Assembly: GCF_013607875.1 (NCBI RefSeq) | Contig: NZ_VDES01000003.1 | Span: 153,819-217,818 of the forward strand | From: Blastomonas ursincola | GTDB taxonomy: Bacteria; Pseudomonadota; Alphaproteobacteria; Sphingomonadales; Sphingomonadaceae | Direction: 5' to 3' | DNA: 64,000 nt | Part shown: positions 45,473 to 52,833 of the stretch, one piece after another | How the letters are laid out: each line of letters opens with the position of its first letter | Numbering within the stretch: the first letter of the stretch is position 1 | Position numbers and translations under genes: made by a program | Notes under the pieces: model-generated | What the model saw: the letters and a program-made list of their open reading frames with translations, nothing else | Database searches by the model: none | Told to the model about the DNA's origin: nothing

Positions 45473-45480
45473 ATTGGGCC

Positions 45481-47025
45481 ATGGACACGGCATCGGCAAA
45501 TCAGGACAGGCTTTCTTTCTTCGGTATCGATAGTAAAGACTATAAGAGCTTTCCACGCATACTGAAACTGCTGCAGAAGCACGCGCCGGAGGCTCTGGCC
45601 GATTTTTACGAAAAGATCGCCGCAACGCCCGAGGTCGCCAAGTTCTTCAAGTCGAAGCAGAACATGGACCATGCTCGCGACAAGCAGCTTAACCATTGGG
45701 TTCAACTTTTCTCGAACCAGATCGGCGAGAATTATTTCGGAAAGGCCGAGCAGATCGGCAGCGTGCACGCCAGGATCGGACTTGCGCCGACCTGGTATAT
45801 CGGCGGCTATGCCATGGTGCTCGAACAGCTGATCCATGAGGCTGTCGCCAGTTCGCCGCTGGCGCGGCTTGCAGGCAACAATCTGGGCAAGGTGATCGGC
45901 ACGCTGGTCAAATGTGCCCTGCTCGACATGGATATTGCCCTTTCCAGCTACTTCCGTGCGGAGGAAGCCCAGCGCCTGGCCGTCATCTCCCAAGTCGGCC
46001 AGGCGCTGGAATCGCTTGCAAAAGGCGATTTCACCGTCCGTCTCGAGGGCCTGCCGCCCGCCTTTGCCAAGGTGGAGCAGGACTTCGACTTCATGCGCAC
46101 CCGGATCAGCGAAACGCTGACCCAGGTCTCGCAGACCGCAGAAAGCATCAACACCGGCTCGATCGAGATCAGCCAGGCGTCGGACGACCTGTCTTCACGC
46201 ACCGAGCAGCAGGCGGCCTCGCTGGAGCAGACCGCCGCGGCAATGGACCAGCTGACAGGGGGCGTGCGCGAAACCGCCGATGGCGCAGCGCATGTCAACC
46301 GCTCGGTGGCCGAAGCGCATTCGGACGCGACGCGCGGCGGTGCGGTCGTCAAGGAAGCGGTCGCGGCCATGGACGATATCGAGCGGTCCGCGCAGGAAAT
46401 CGCCAAGATCATCAACGTGATCGACGGCATTGCCTTCCAGACCAACCTGCTGGCGCTGAACGCCGGGGTGGAAGCGGCGCGAGCCGGTGATGCGGGCAAG
46501 GGCTTTGCGGTCGTCGCCAACGAGGTGCGCGCGCTGGCGCAGCGCTCGGCCGATGCCGCCAAGCATATCAAGGAACTGATCAGCGAGAGCTCGCGACAGG
46601 TCAATCGCGGGGTGGAACTGGTCGGTCAGTCGGGCGAGGCGCTCGACAGCATCGTCGGCAAGGTGGCCGAGATTGCTAGCCTCGCCGCGAACATTTCCGA
46701 GCTCGCCGCCGCACAGTCGAACAGTCTGCAACAGGTGAACACTGCGGTCAGCGAGATGGACAAGATGACGCAGCAGAATGCCGCGATGGTCGAGGAATCG
46801 ACCGCCGCTGCGCGCAGCCTGGCGACTGAGGCCGATCAGTTGACGGGGCTTGTCTCGCGCTTCTCGCTGGAGGGCGGCCCCGTCGCGCGGGGATCGACGG
46901 TGCGTGAAATGCCCCGGCATGCCATATCGCGCCGTCCCGCCAGACCCGCTGCTCGGACAATGACGCAGGGCAATCTTGCCATGGCCATCACCACCGATCC
47001 CTCCGAGGATTGGTCGGAATTCTAA
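45481..47025 (+). CDS. globin-coupled methyl-accepting chemotaxis protein (HemAT-like)
   Basis: 514 residues with no membrane segment, hence cytosolic. Residues 1-160 are a protoglobin-type sensor: the proximal haem histidine is His96 in GSVHARIGL followed by [20 protein letters not shown]-like linker ([11 protein letters not shown]) precedes the MCP signalling domain. The conserved hairpin tip [20 protein letters not shown] is intact, followed by [16 protein letters not shown]. The C-terminal tail is flexible and ends DWSEF, resembling the xWxxF pentapeptide that tethers CheR/CheB. It should sense O2 or another diatomic gas. cheB, cheD, cheY and cheW follow. Confidence 0.94.
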   Translation: MDTASANQDRLSFFGIDSKDYKSFPRILKLLQKHAPEALADFYEKIAATPEVAKFFKSKQNMDHARDKQLNHWVQLFSNQIGENYFGKAEQIGSVHARIGLAPTWYIGGYAMVLEQLIHEAVASSPLARLAGNNLGKVIGTLVKCALLDMDIALSSYFRAEEAQRLAVISQVGQALESLAKGDFTVRLEGLPPAFAKVEQDFDFMRTRISETLTQVSQTAESINTGSIEISQASDDLSSRTEQQAASLEQTAAAMDQLTGGVRETADGAAHVNRSVAEAHSDATRGGAVVKEAVAAMDDIERSAQEIAKIINVIDGIAFQTNLLALNAGVEAARAGDAGKGFAVVANEVRALAQRSADAAKHIKELISESSRQVNRGVELVGQSGEALDSIVGKVAEIASLAANISELAAAQSNSLQQVNTAVSEMDKMTQQNAAMVEESTAAARSLATEADQLTGLVSRFSLEGGPVARGSTVREMPRHAISRRPARPAARTMTQGNLAMAITTDPSEDWSEF

Positions 47026-47052
47026 GGGGCCGATGGCAGGGGCAGATGCACC

Positions 47053-47739
47053 ATGCGTCATCCCATGTCGCCAACGGCGCCCGGTCGATGTGCCGATAGC
47101 GCTATCGGCACTAGCCCTTGCAGATCGCGGAGCCTTGAAAGCGGCGTGCCCGAGACAGGCTTTCGCTGGAACGGTGCCATGGTCGCCATCGCAGCCTCCA
47201 CCGGCGGGGTGGAGGCGATCCAGCGGATCGTGACAGGCTTCCCCGCCGATTGTCCCCCGACACTGATCGTCCAGCACATGCCCTGCGGCATAACCCCTCT
47301 GTTCGCCGATCGGCTGGACCGGCACAGCCTGCCGCACGTCGTCGAGGCGCAGGACGGCATGCCGATCAGGCAGGGCATGGTCTGCATTGCACCGGGCGGT
47401 GCGCAGCATCTCGTCGTGGAGCACGCCTCTCCGTTGCGCTGCCGACTGCTCGATGCGCCCCCGGTCAACGGGCATCGACCCTCGGCGGATTGCATGTTCG
47501 AATCGTTGACCCACCGGCCTGCAGGCCAGGTGGTCGCGGTCGTGCTGACGGGGATGGGCGATGATGGCGCGCAGGGGCTTTTAAAACTTCGTAACCTCGG
47601 CATGCGCACAATCGCTCAGGACGAGTCCAGCGCGCTGATCTTCGGGATGCCCAAGGTTGCAGCCGAATGCGGAGCGGCCGAACAGATCCTGCCGTTGGAC
47701 AGGATTGCGGAGAGGATATTGGAGCTATGCCAATGCTGA
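47053..47739 (+). CDS. cheB: CheB methylesterase domain protein without receiver domain
   Basis: 228 residues. The catalytic triad is Ser49 in IAASTGG, His75 in IVQHMP and Asp170 in LTGMGDDGAQG, so esterase and deamidase activity on receptor glutamates is expected. Canonical CheB has an N-terminal receiver that is absent here. About 40 residues of unrelated, weakly ordered leader replace it, and the true start could be further in. The esterase should therefore not be switched on by CheA phosphorylation. It lies 27 bp after the receptor and overlaps cheD. Confidence 0.88.
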   Translation: MRHPMSPTAPGRCADSAIGTSPCRSRSLESGVPETGFRWNGAMVAIAASTGGVEAIQRIVTGFPADCPPTLIVQHMPCGITPLFADRLDRHSLPHVVEAQDGMPIRQGMVCIAPGGAQHLVVEHASPLRCRLLDAPPVNGHRPSADCMFESLTHRPAGQVVAVVLTGMGDDGAQGLLKLRNLGMRTIAQDESSALIFGMPKVAAECGAAEQILPLDRIAERILELCQC

Positions 47740-48281
47740 AGACGGCTGGGAATGCCCCGATGACGATCCGCCGCAATGTGCTCCAGGGCGAGTTCGAAGT
47801 GTCGCGCGACCCCGATGTGGTGCTGACCACCGTGCTCGGGAGCTGCATCGCCTGCTGCCTGCACGATCCGGTGGCCAGGATCGGCGGCATGAACCATTTC
47901 CTGCTCGCCTCGCCGCCGAGCTCACGATCAGGCCTGGGCGACGATGCACGGCGTTATGGCCTGTATGCGATGGAACTGCTGGTCAACGAGATGATCAAGC
48001 TCGGGGCTGTCAGGGCGACCATGCGCGCGCACCTTTATGGGGGTGCCAATATGCACAGCGGGATGCGCGCGATAGGCACCGAGAACACCCGCTTTGCCGA
48101 GGAATTTCTGCGGGCGGATGGCATCGAGCTGGTGCGCTCGGACACCGGCGGGGTGCGGGCTCGGCGGCTCGATCTGCAGCCTGCAACCGGCCGGGTGCGC
48201 TGCCGGTCGGTACAGGGCGATGTCCCGCAGGCGCCCGTGGCGCGGGTGCCGGTTACCACCGGCGATGTCGAACTGTTCTGA
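47727..48281 (+). CDS. cheD: chemoreceptor glutamine deamidase
   Basis: 184 residues. The catalytic cysteine lies in TTVLGSCIACCLHDP and the histidine in RIGGMNHFLL. AHLYGGANMHSGM and IGTENTRFAEEFL match the family. CheD deamidates receptor glutamines and can bind CheC or CheY. A start at 47760 (MTIRRN) is also possible; ATG 47727 has GGAG just upstream and overlaps the end of cheB by 13 bp. This supports translation as part of the cheB-cheD-cheY-cheW unit. Confidence 0.92.
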   Translation: MPMLKTAGNAPMTIRRNVLQGEFEVSRDPDVVLTTVLGSCIACCLHDPVARIGGMNHFLLASPPSSRSGLGDDARRYGLYAMELLVNEMIKLGAVRATMRAHLYGGANMHSGMRAIGTENTRFAEEFLRADGIELVRSDTGGVRARRLDLQPATGRVRCRSVQGDVPQAPVARVPVTTGDVELF

Positions 48282-48297
48282 TGGGGGAGGGGGTAGG

Positions 48298-48663
48298 ATG
48301 ACCAAGGCGATACTCACCGTGGATGACAGCCCGAGCCTGAGGATGGTGTTGCGCGAGGCGCTGACCGGAGCGGGCCACAAGGTCGTGGAAGCCGAGGACG
48401 GGCTCGCTGCGCTCGAATGGCTGGAGACCCATCAGCCGCAGTTGGTCATTACCGATATCACCATGCCCCGGCTCGATGGCCTGGCGCTGATCGAGCGGCT
48501 CAGAAGCCGCGAGACCATGCGCGATCTCCCCATCCTGGTCCTCACCACCGAAAGCGCGCCCGCCAGCAAGGCGCGGGCGCGGGCAGCAGGAGCCACGGGG
48601 TGGATCGCCAAGCCGTTCGATCCGGAAAAGCTCAACTCGGCCATCCGCCGTGTGATCCATTGA
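48298..48663 (+). CDS. cheY: CheY-like single-domain response regulator
   Basis: 121 residues with only a receiver. The acidic pocket is VDDSP, the phosphoacceptor is the Asp in VITDITMPRLDG, the switch Thr is in LVLTTES and the Lys in GWIAKPFDPEKL. The gene sits between cheD and cheW with a strong purine-rich site (GGGGGAGGGGGTAGG) before the ATG. It could be the motor output of the receptor array, or feed another target. Which kinase phosphorylates it is open since cheA is not in the window. Confidence 0.92.
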   Translation: MTKAILTVDDSPSLRMVLREALTGAGHKVVEAEDGLAALEWLETHQPQLVITDITMPRLDGLALIERLRSRETMRDLPILVLTTESAPASKARARAAGATGWIAKPFDPEKLNSAIRRVIH

Positions 48664-48675
48664 GGCAGAAAACCG

Positions 48676-49125
48676 ATGCAGATTCAGCTCATCACGTTCG
48701 AGATCGATGCCAAGATGCTCGCCGTCGACATCATGGCTGTTCGCGAAATCCGCGCCTGGACGCCGACCACACCGATCCCCAATGCCCCACCGTTCGTCCG
48801 CGGCGTGGTGAACCTGCGCGGGTTGGTCCTTCCGGTGATCGACCTGTCCGAACGGCTCGGCTGGGGCAGGGTCGAGCCCAACGAGCGTAACGTGATCATT
48901 GTCGTCGAGATTGCAGGACAGATGACGGGGCTCATTGTCGGGAGCGTCAACGATATCGTGACGGTCGACGATTCGGCGATCCAGCCGCCGCCGAACATGG
49001 GCGGGCCGGATACCGAAAACATGCTGGAGGGGCTCGCGAGCGTGGAAGACCGCATGGCCATGATCCTGAAGCTCGGATATATGGGCGCGGGGGCCGATAT
49101 GGCCGCAGTTCTGGAGGCTGCCTGA
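48676..49125 (+). CDS. cheW: CheW coupling protein
   Basis: 149 residues. The double SH3-like fold is visible: LITFEIDAKMLAVDIMAVREIRAW, PNAPPFVRGVVNLRGLVLPVIDLSERLGW and VIIVVEIAGQMTGLIVGSVNDIVTVD. The NLRG and VDLS motifs are the most conserved. CheW links receptors to CheA. It lies 12 bp after the cheY gene, so the set is probably one operon. Only one CheW is present. Confidence 0.93.
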   Translation: MQIQLITFEIDAKMLAVDIMAVREIRAWTPTTPIPNAPPFVRGVVNLRGLVLPVIDLSERLGWGRVEPNERNVIIVVEIAGQMTGLIVGSVNDIVTVDDSAIQPPPNMGGPDTENMLEGLASVEDRMAMILKLGYMGAGADMAAVLEAA

Positions 49126-49238
49126 GGCTGGATCGAGAGGGATGGCTGGACGATGATCACGCCCAATCACAAGCGAGCCGGGGCTCGCCGCTGCTGGGCT
49201 CACCTGGTGCACCAGGGCCTGACGACTAGGGCTGCAGC

Positions 49239-49508
49239 ATGAGCAGGGCGGCACTCTCGCACAAGCTGCGGTTGCAGATCGCGGACGAGCTCGATTGCGC
49301 CCGGCAAGAGATCGAACGACTGGGCGCGTTGCTGTGCAGCGACCCTACGCTGGTCGCCGCACACATGAACAGCCTGCAGGCGCTCGACATGATCGGCCAG
49401 CAACAGCTTGCGCTCGCGGCCGTGCTGCGTGCCGAGGATCCGCAGTCGGCAATCGCCCATACCCCGCTGGAACAGCTGCGCGAACGCCTGGAACAGGCGC
49501 TCGATTAA
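49239..49508 (+). CDS. small helical protein in the chemosensory cluster, unknown
   Basis: 89 residues. Sequence predicts mainly helix with heptad-like leucines (KLRLQIADELDCARQEIERLGALL). No membrane segment or known motif is seen. It sits 113 bp after cheW and 35 bp before the single-domain response regulator, on the same strand, so it is likely part of the signalling unit. I do not recognise the family. It could be a phosphotransfer-like helical bundle, but it lacks an obvious phosphorylatable histidine motif. Confidence 0.6.
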   Translation: MSRAALSHKLRLQIADELDCARQEIERLGALLCSDPTLVAAHMNSLQALDMIGQQQLALAAVLRAEDPQSAIAHTPLEQLRERLEQALD

Positions 49509-49543
49509 CCTTTGGTCAACCATCTTTGGTAAGGGTAAACAGC

Positions 49544-49930
49544 GTGCACACGCCGAATATCCTTATCGTCGAAGACGATGACGCCTTGCGGGGCGAACTG
49601 GTCGAGCTGCTCAGGGCGCTCGGGGCGATGGCCATCGGCGTGCCCGACGGCACACAGGCGATGCATGCCTGGAAGCTGCAGCCGTTCGATCTGGTGCTGT
49701 GCGACTACAAGCTGCGCGCCGAAAGCGGGCTCGACGTGCTCAGGGCGCTGGGCGATCTGGCCGCTGCCCCTGCGGCCGGCCGTTGCTATCTGATGACCGC
49801 GCATGTCGATCTGACGGCGGCGGCGCAGCGCGATATCGCATCAATCACCACAGGCCTTCTGCACAAGCCGATCGATGCAAAGACCCTGCGCCGGATCGTT
49901 GCCGATGCAGCGGAGGCAGTGCGATGCTGA
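49544..49930 (+). CDS. single-domain response regulator preceding the histidine kinase
   Basis: 128 residues. The receiver has acidic residues VEDDDA, phosphoacceptor Asp54 in LVLCDYKLRAESG, Thr in YLMTAHVD, and Lys in LLHKPIDAK. No output domain is present. A GTG start is used: MHTPNILIVEDDD follows AAGGG at 10-bp spacing. Its end overlaps the histidine kinase start by 7 bp (ATGCTGA), a strong sign of coupled expression. It could act as a phosphate sink or a modulator of the kinase. Confidence 0.85.
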   Translation: MHTPNILIVEDDDALRGELVELLRALGAMAIGVPDGTQAMHAWKLQPFDLVLCDYKLRAESGLDVLRALGDLAAAPAAGRCYLMTAHVDLTAAAQRDIASITTGLLHKPIDAKTLRRIVADAAEAVRC

Positions 49931-52155
49931 GCGTCAACTATCCCCAGGGCTTTCGTGTTGTGCTGCCCTATCTGTGGCCGATGGCGCTGCTGGCGCTTGC
50001 CGCCGCTACTGGTCTTTCGGCGATCAGACTGATCGCCGCGCCGGGGTTCGAATTCTATTTCGGCCCGCTTTTCTACCTGCTCGCCTATCGCTGGTTTGGA
50101 TTGAGGGCAGGCCTGGTCACGGCAGTCGCCACCATGCTGCCTTCGCTATGGTGGTGGGGGCATCCGATGGCGGTGCTGCTGGCCATCGGGCATATCCTGG
50201 CGATAGACCGTTTTTCCGGCGAGGACCGCAGTCTTTCGACGGTCACGTTTTTCTATCAGCTCCTGGTTGGGGCGACCGCCAGCCTGATCTGGCTAAACCT
50301 GCCCGAGCCGCTGGCCCCCGAGATCGTGCTCGATATCGCGGTGCGCCGAATCCTGTGCGAGACGCTGCTCGCGGCCTGCGCTGACCTGGTTCTGCTCGCG
50401 GTGCTGGTCGATACGACCCGTGGCCGTGTTCGGCGGGTCCGCAAACTGGGTCTTCAGCAGTCGATCGAGGCGCTCGTTTCGATAGCGGTGGCCGGCGCAG
50501 CGATGCTGTTTCTGCTGGGCGAACTAAATCATGTGAATGAGCGACTGGAACTGCATCACGAGGATGTCGTTTCCGCGGTCCACGCCTTGCCCGATCGCAA
50601 CGCGTTGCAATCCGGCAGGACCTATTGGTTGAACATGCACGGCGTCGATACACCCATGCCCTTCATGAAGGTTGCGTCGAGTGCGATGGGGCAGGCTGGC
50701 CCGAGCCTCGGATGCCATGTATTCGATGATGGCCGCGGCGATGGCACCGGGCGTCAGTCGCTGCGCTATTGGCTCGACATGTGCTATGCGGTCCCGCTTG
50801 GCGCAGGCAAGATTGTGCTCGTTTCGCCGCATGGGCATGTCATCGATCTGTATCGCAGTGTCTTGCACGGCATCGCGCCGCTCATGGCGTATCTGGGCCT
50901 TGCCCAGATCGGGCTGATGATGTTCGGCGCGTCGGTGCGTCGCTCCTCGCGCGTGCTCAGCCAGGCGCTGCTGGGCTTTGGCCGAGGCTACGTTACCACG
51001 CGCCCAACCGCGCCGTTCCGCGAAGCCGATCGGTTGGTTGGCGCGTTCATCGCTGCCAATAACGAGTTCGTGGCGTTCGAACGTCAGCGCGTGCACCTGA
51101 TGCGGACAGTCGAAGAGCTCAGATCGGCGATCGATCTCAGGCTACTCAGCGATATCCGGTTCGACGCCCAGCGCGGCGAACTGCGTTATGCGAAGATCGA
51201 TCCCACGTCGGGACGGCGCGGCGCAAGCCTGGCGGTGCACTCCGGCGATAGTGCGCATTTCCAGTCGCTCGCGGGGCAGAGCGAGATCATGGTGGAGTTC
51301 CGCCGCGGGCGCGACCAGGATGATCAATGGTATCTGCTGATCGCGCGCGATTACGATCAGGAGAGCGACAGCTGGCGTTACGGCTGCCTCATCCGCTTGC
51401 GCACCGCCAAGGCTTTTCAGACGCAGATGCGGCACAGCGCACGCCTGATGGAATTGGGCGGCATGGCCTCAGCGCTGAGCCATGAACTGCGCCAGCCGCT
51501 GTTCACCATCTCGCTGGCGGCGGAAAACGCCCAGTTGCTGATGCACAGCGGGCAGATGGATCCTGAACGCATGGCGGCCAAGCTTGGGCGGATCGTCGAG
51601 CAGGTCGAACGGGCCAACGCCATCATCCAGCGCACCTCGTCCTATGCCAGAACCGAGCGGGACGAGCGGGTCGACATGGATATCTGCCAGGCGGTCCGGA
51701 ATGCCGTTCGGTTCATGCGACCGGTGATGACCGAGCGCGATATCGACCTGCAGATCGTGATTCCGGATGCGCTTCCCGTGATGTCGCTGCCGCGGATCGG
51801 GATCGAGCAGATTATCGTCAACGCCCTGCAGAACGCTGCAGACTCGATCGACACGCGGCGCGAGAATGAGGAGGATTCGTCGATCATGGGCGCGGTAAGG
51901 GTGCAGGTGGAGCAACTTGACCAGACCATCGTGCTCAACGTGCAGGACAACGGTGCCGGGCTTGATCCGAGCATCCGCAGCAATGCCTTCAATGCGTTCT
52001 GCACCACCAAGCCCGAAGGCAAGGGAACGGGATTGGGATTGTTCGTCTGTCGGCAGATCATGGACGAGGTTGGCGGATCGATCGCAATTGCCGATAATGC
52101 GCAAGCGCCGGGGGCCACGCTGACCCTGCGCTTTCCCTTGGCCGAAGGAGGTTGA
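49924..52155 (+). CDS. membrane histidine kinase with HisKA and HATPase domains (FixL/DctB-like)
   Basis: 743 residues. Five to six hydrophobic segments (residues 10-210) resemble a membrane sensor of the MASE type. Then comes an extracytoplasmic domain (GELNHVNERLELHHEDVV to SPHGHVIDLYRS), another membrane segment and a cytoplasmic helical linker. The kinase core has H-box SHELRQPLFTISLAAENAQ, N-box NALQNAADSI, G1 VQDNGAGL and G2 GTGLGLFVC. SHELRQPL is the FixL/DctB-type H-box, not CheA. It follows a stand-alone receiver and precedes a FixJ-like regulator, its probable partner. Confidence 0.9.
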   Translation: MLSVNYPQGFRVVLPYLWPMALLALAAATGLSAIRLIAAPGFEFYFGPLFYLLAYRWFGLRAGLVTAVATMLPSLWWWGHPMAVLLAIGHILAIDRFSGEDRSLSTVTFFYQLLVGATASLIWLNLPEPLAPEIVLDIAVRRILCETLLAACADLVLLAVLVDTTRGRVRRVRKLGLQQSIEALVSIAVAGAAMLFLLGELNHVNERLELHHEDVVSAVHALPDRNALQSGRTYWLNMHGVDTPMPFMKVASSAMGQAGPSLGCHVFDDGRGDGTGRQSLRYWLDMCYAVPLGAGKIVLVSPHGHVIDLYRSVLHGIAPLMAYLGLAQIGLMMFGASVRRSSRVLSQALLGFGRGYVTTRPTAPFREADRLVGAFIAANNEFVAFERQRVHLMRTVEELRSAIDLRLLSDIRFDAQRGELRYAKIDPTSGRRGASLAVHSGDSAHFQSLAGQSEIMVEFRRGRDQDDQWYLLIARDYDQESDSWRYGCLIRLRTAKAFQTQMRHSARLMELGGMASALSHELRQPLFTISLAAENAQLLMHSGQMDPERMAAKLGRIVEQVERANAIIQRTSSYARTERDERVDMDICQAVRNAVRFMRPVMTERDIDLQIVIPDALPVMSLPRIGIEQIIVNALQNAADSIDTRRENEEDSSIMGAVRVQVEQLDQTIVLNVQDNGAGLDPSIRSNAFNAFCTTKPEGKGTGLGLFVCRQIMDEVGGSIAIADNAQAPGATLTLRFPLAEGG

Positions 52156-52158
52156 ACG

Positions 52159-52812
52159 ATGGACATGCGCGAAGCACGCCACGTTTACATCGTCGATGAC
52201 GATGCCGAGGTGCGCGCAGAACTGAGCGAAGCACTGGAATTGCGGGGGTTCGTCGTCCAGGCTTTCGACAGTGGTGATGGTTTTGTTGCGCAGCAGGCCG
52301 AGCTGACACCGGGCTGCGTGGTGCTCGACCTCAACATGCCGGGCCTGGGTGGCATGGACGTGCAGCAGGCTCTGGTCGATCGCGGCAGTCCGCACAAGAT
52401 CGTCATGCTGACCGGGGCCGGATCGGTCTCCACGGCGGTGCGTGCGATCCACGCCGGGGCAATAGACTTTCTCGAAAAGCCTTTCCATGTCGACGATCTC
52501 GTCCGGTCCATCGGCAGCGCGGTCAACCGTCAGTTGCAGGAGGTCCAGCAGGACAGCCGCCGCCGCCAGGCCGAGGAGCTGATCGGGCGCCTTTCCGATC
52601 GCGAGCGCGATGTGTTGTGCGGGATGGTGCTGGGACTGGCCAACAAGATCATTGCTTATCGGCTCAGCCTGTCACCGCGCACGGTGGAGGCGTATCGCGC
52701 GCAGCTGATGAGCAAGCTGGGCGTACGCAGCCTGGCCGAAGCGGTGCAGATCGCGATGGAGGCCGGGCTGGAGCCGCGCGGCGCGATCCTCCGCACGCAT
52801 CCGGAAGCCTGA
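52159..52812 (+). CDS. FixJ/LuxR-type response regulator
   Basis: 217 residues. The receiver has VDDDAEVR, Asp57 in VVLDLNMPGLGG, Thr in VMLTGAGSV, and Lys in GAIDFLEKPFHVDDL. A C-terminal LuxR-like helix-turn-helix (LSDRERDVLCGMVLGLANKIIAYRLSLSPRTVEAYR) binds DNA. This is the FixJ/TtrR group. An excellent AAGGAGG site lies at the end of the kinase gene, 3 bp before this start, so kinase and regulator form a pair. It is convergent with the GGDEF-EAL gene. Target promoters are unknown. Confidence 0.93.
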   Translation: MDMREARHVYIVDDDAEVRAELSEALELRGFVVQAFDSGDGFVAQQAELTPGCVVLDLNMPGLGGMDVQQALVDRGSPHKIVMLTGAGSVSTAVRAIHAGAIDFLEKPFHVDDLVRSIGSAVNRQLQEVQQDSRRRQAEELIGRLSDRERDVLCGMVLGLANKIIAYRLSLSPRTVEAYRAQLMSKLGVRSLAEAVQIAMEAGLEPRGAILRTHPEA

Positions 52813-52833
52813 GCCGCCTCCGCCACCGGCAAA

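Larger units (their letters stand above)
45143..45480. other. divergent intergenic region upstream of the globin-coupled receptor
   Basis: 338 bp without a convincing gene; the small open frames overlapping it are shadows. It must hold the S41 peptidase promoter on the minus side, of which I see no clear boxes. On the plus side it holds the shared block (45399-45434), a TACCGTA direct repeat and the hairpin at 45455-45472. The last 90 bp are AT-richer than the rest. Confidence 0.7.

Noticed and set aside
49924-52155. Histidine kinase considered as the missing CheA
   Set aside because: It has membrane segments and a HisKA H-box (SHELRQPL) and lacks a P1 Hpt domain and a C-terminal CheW-like domain.
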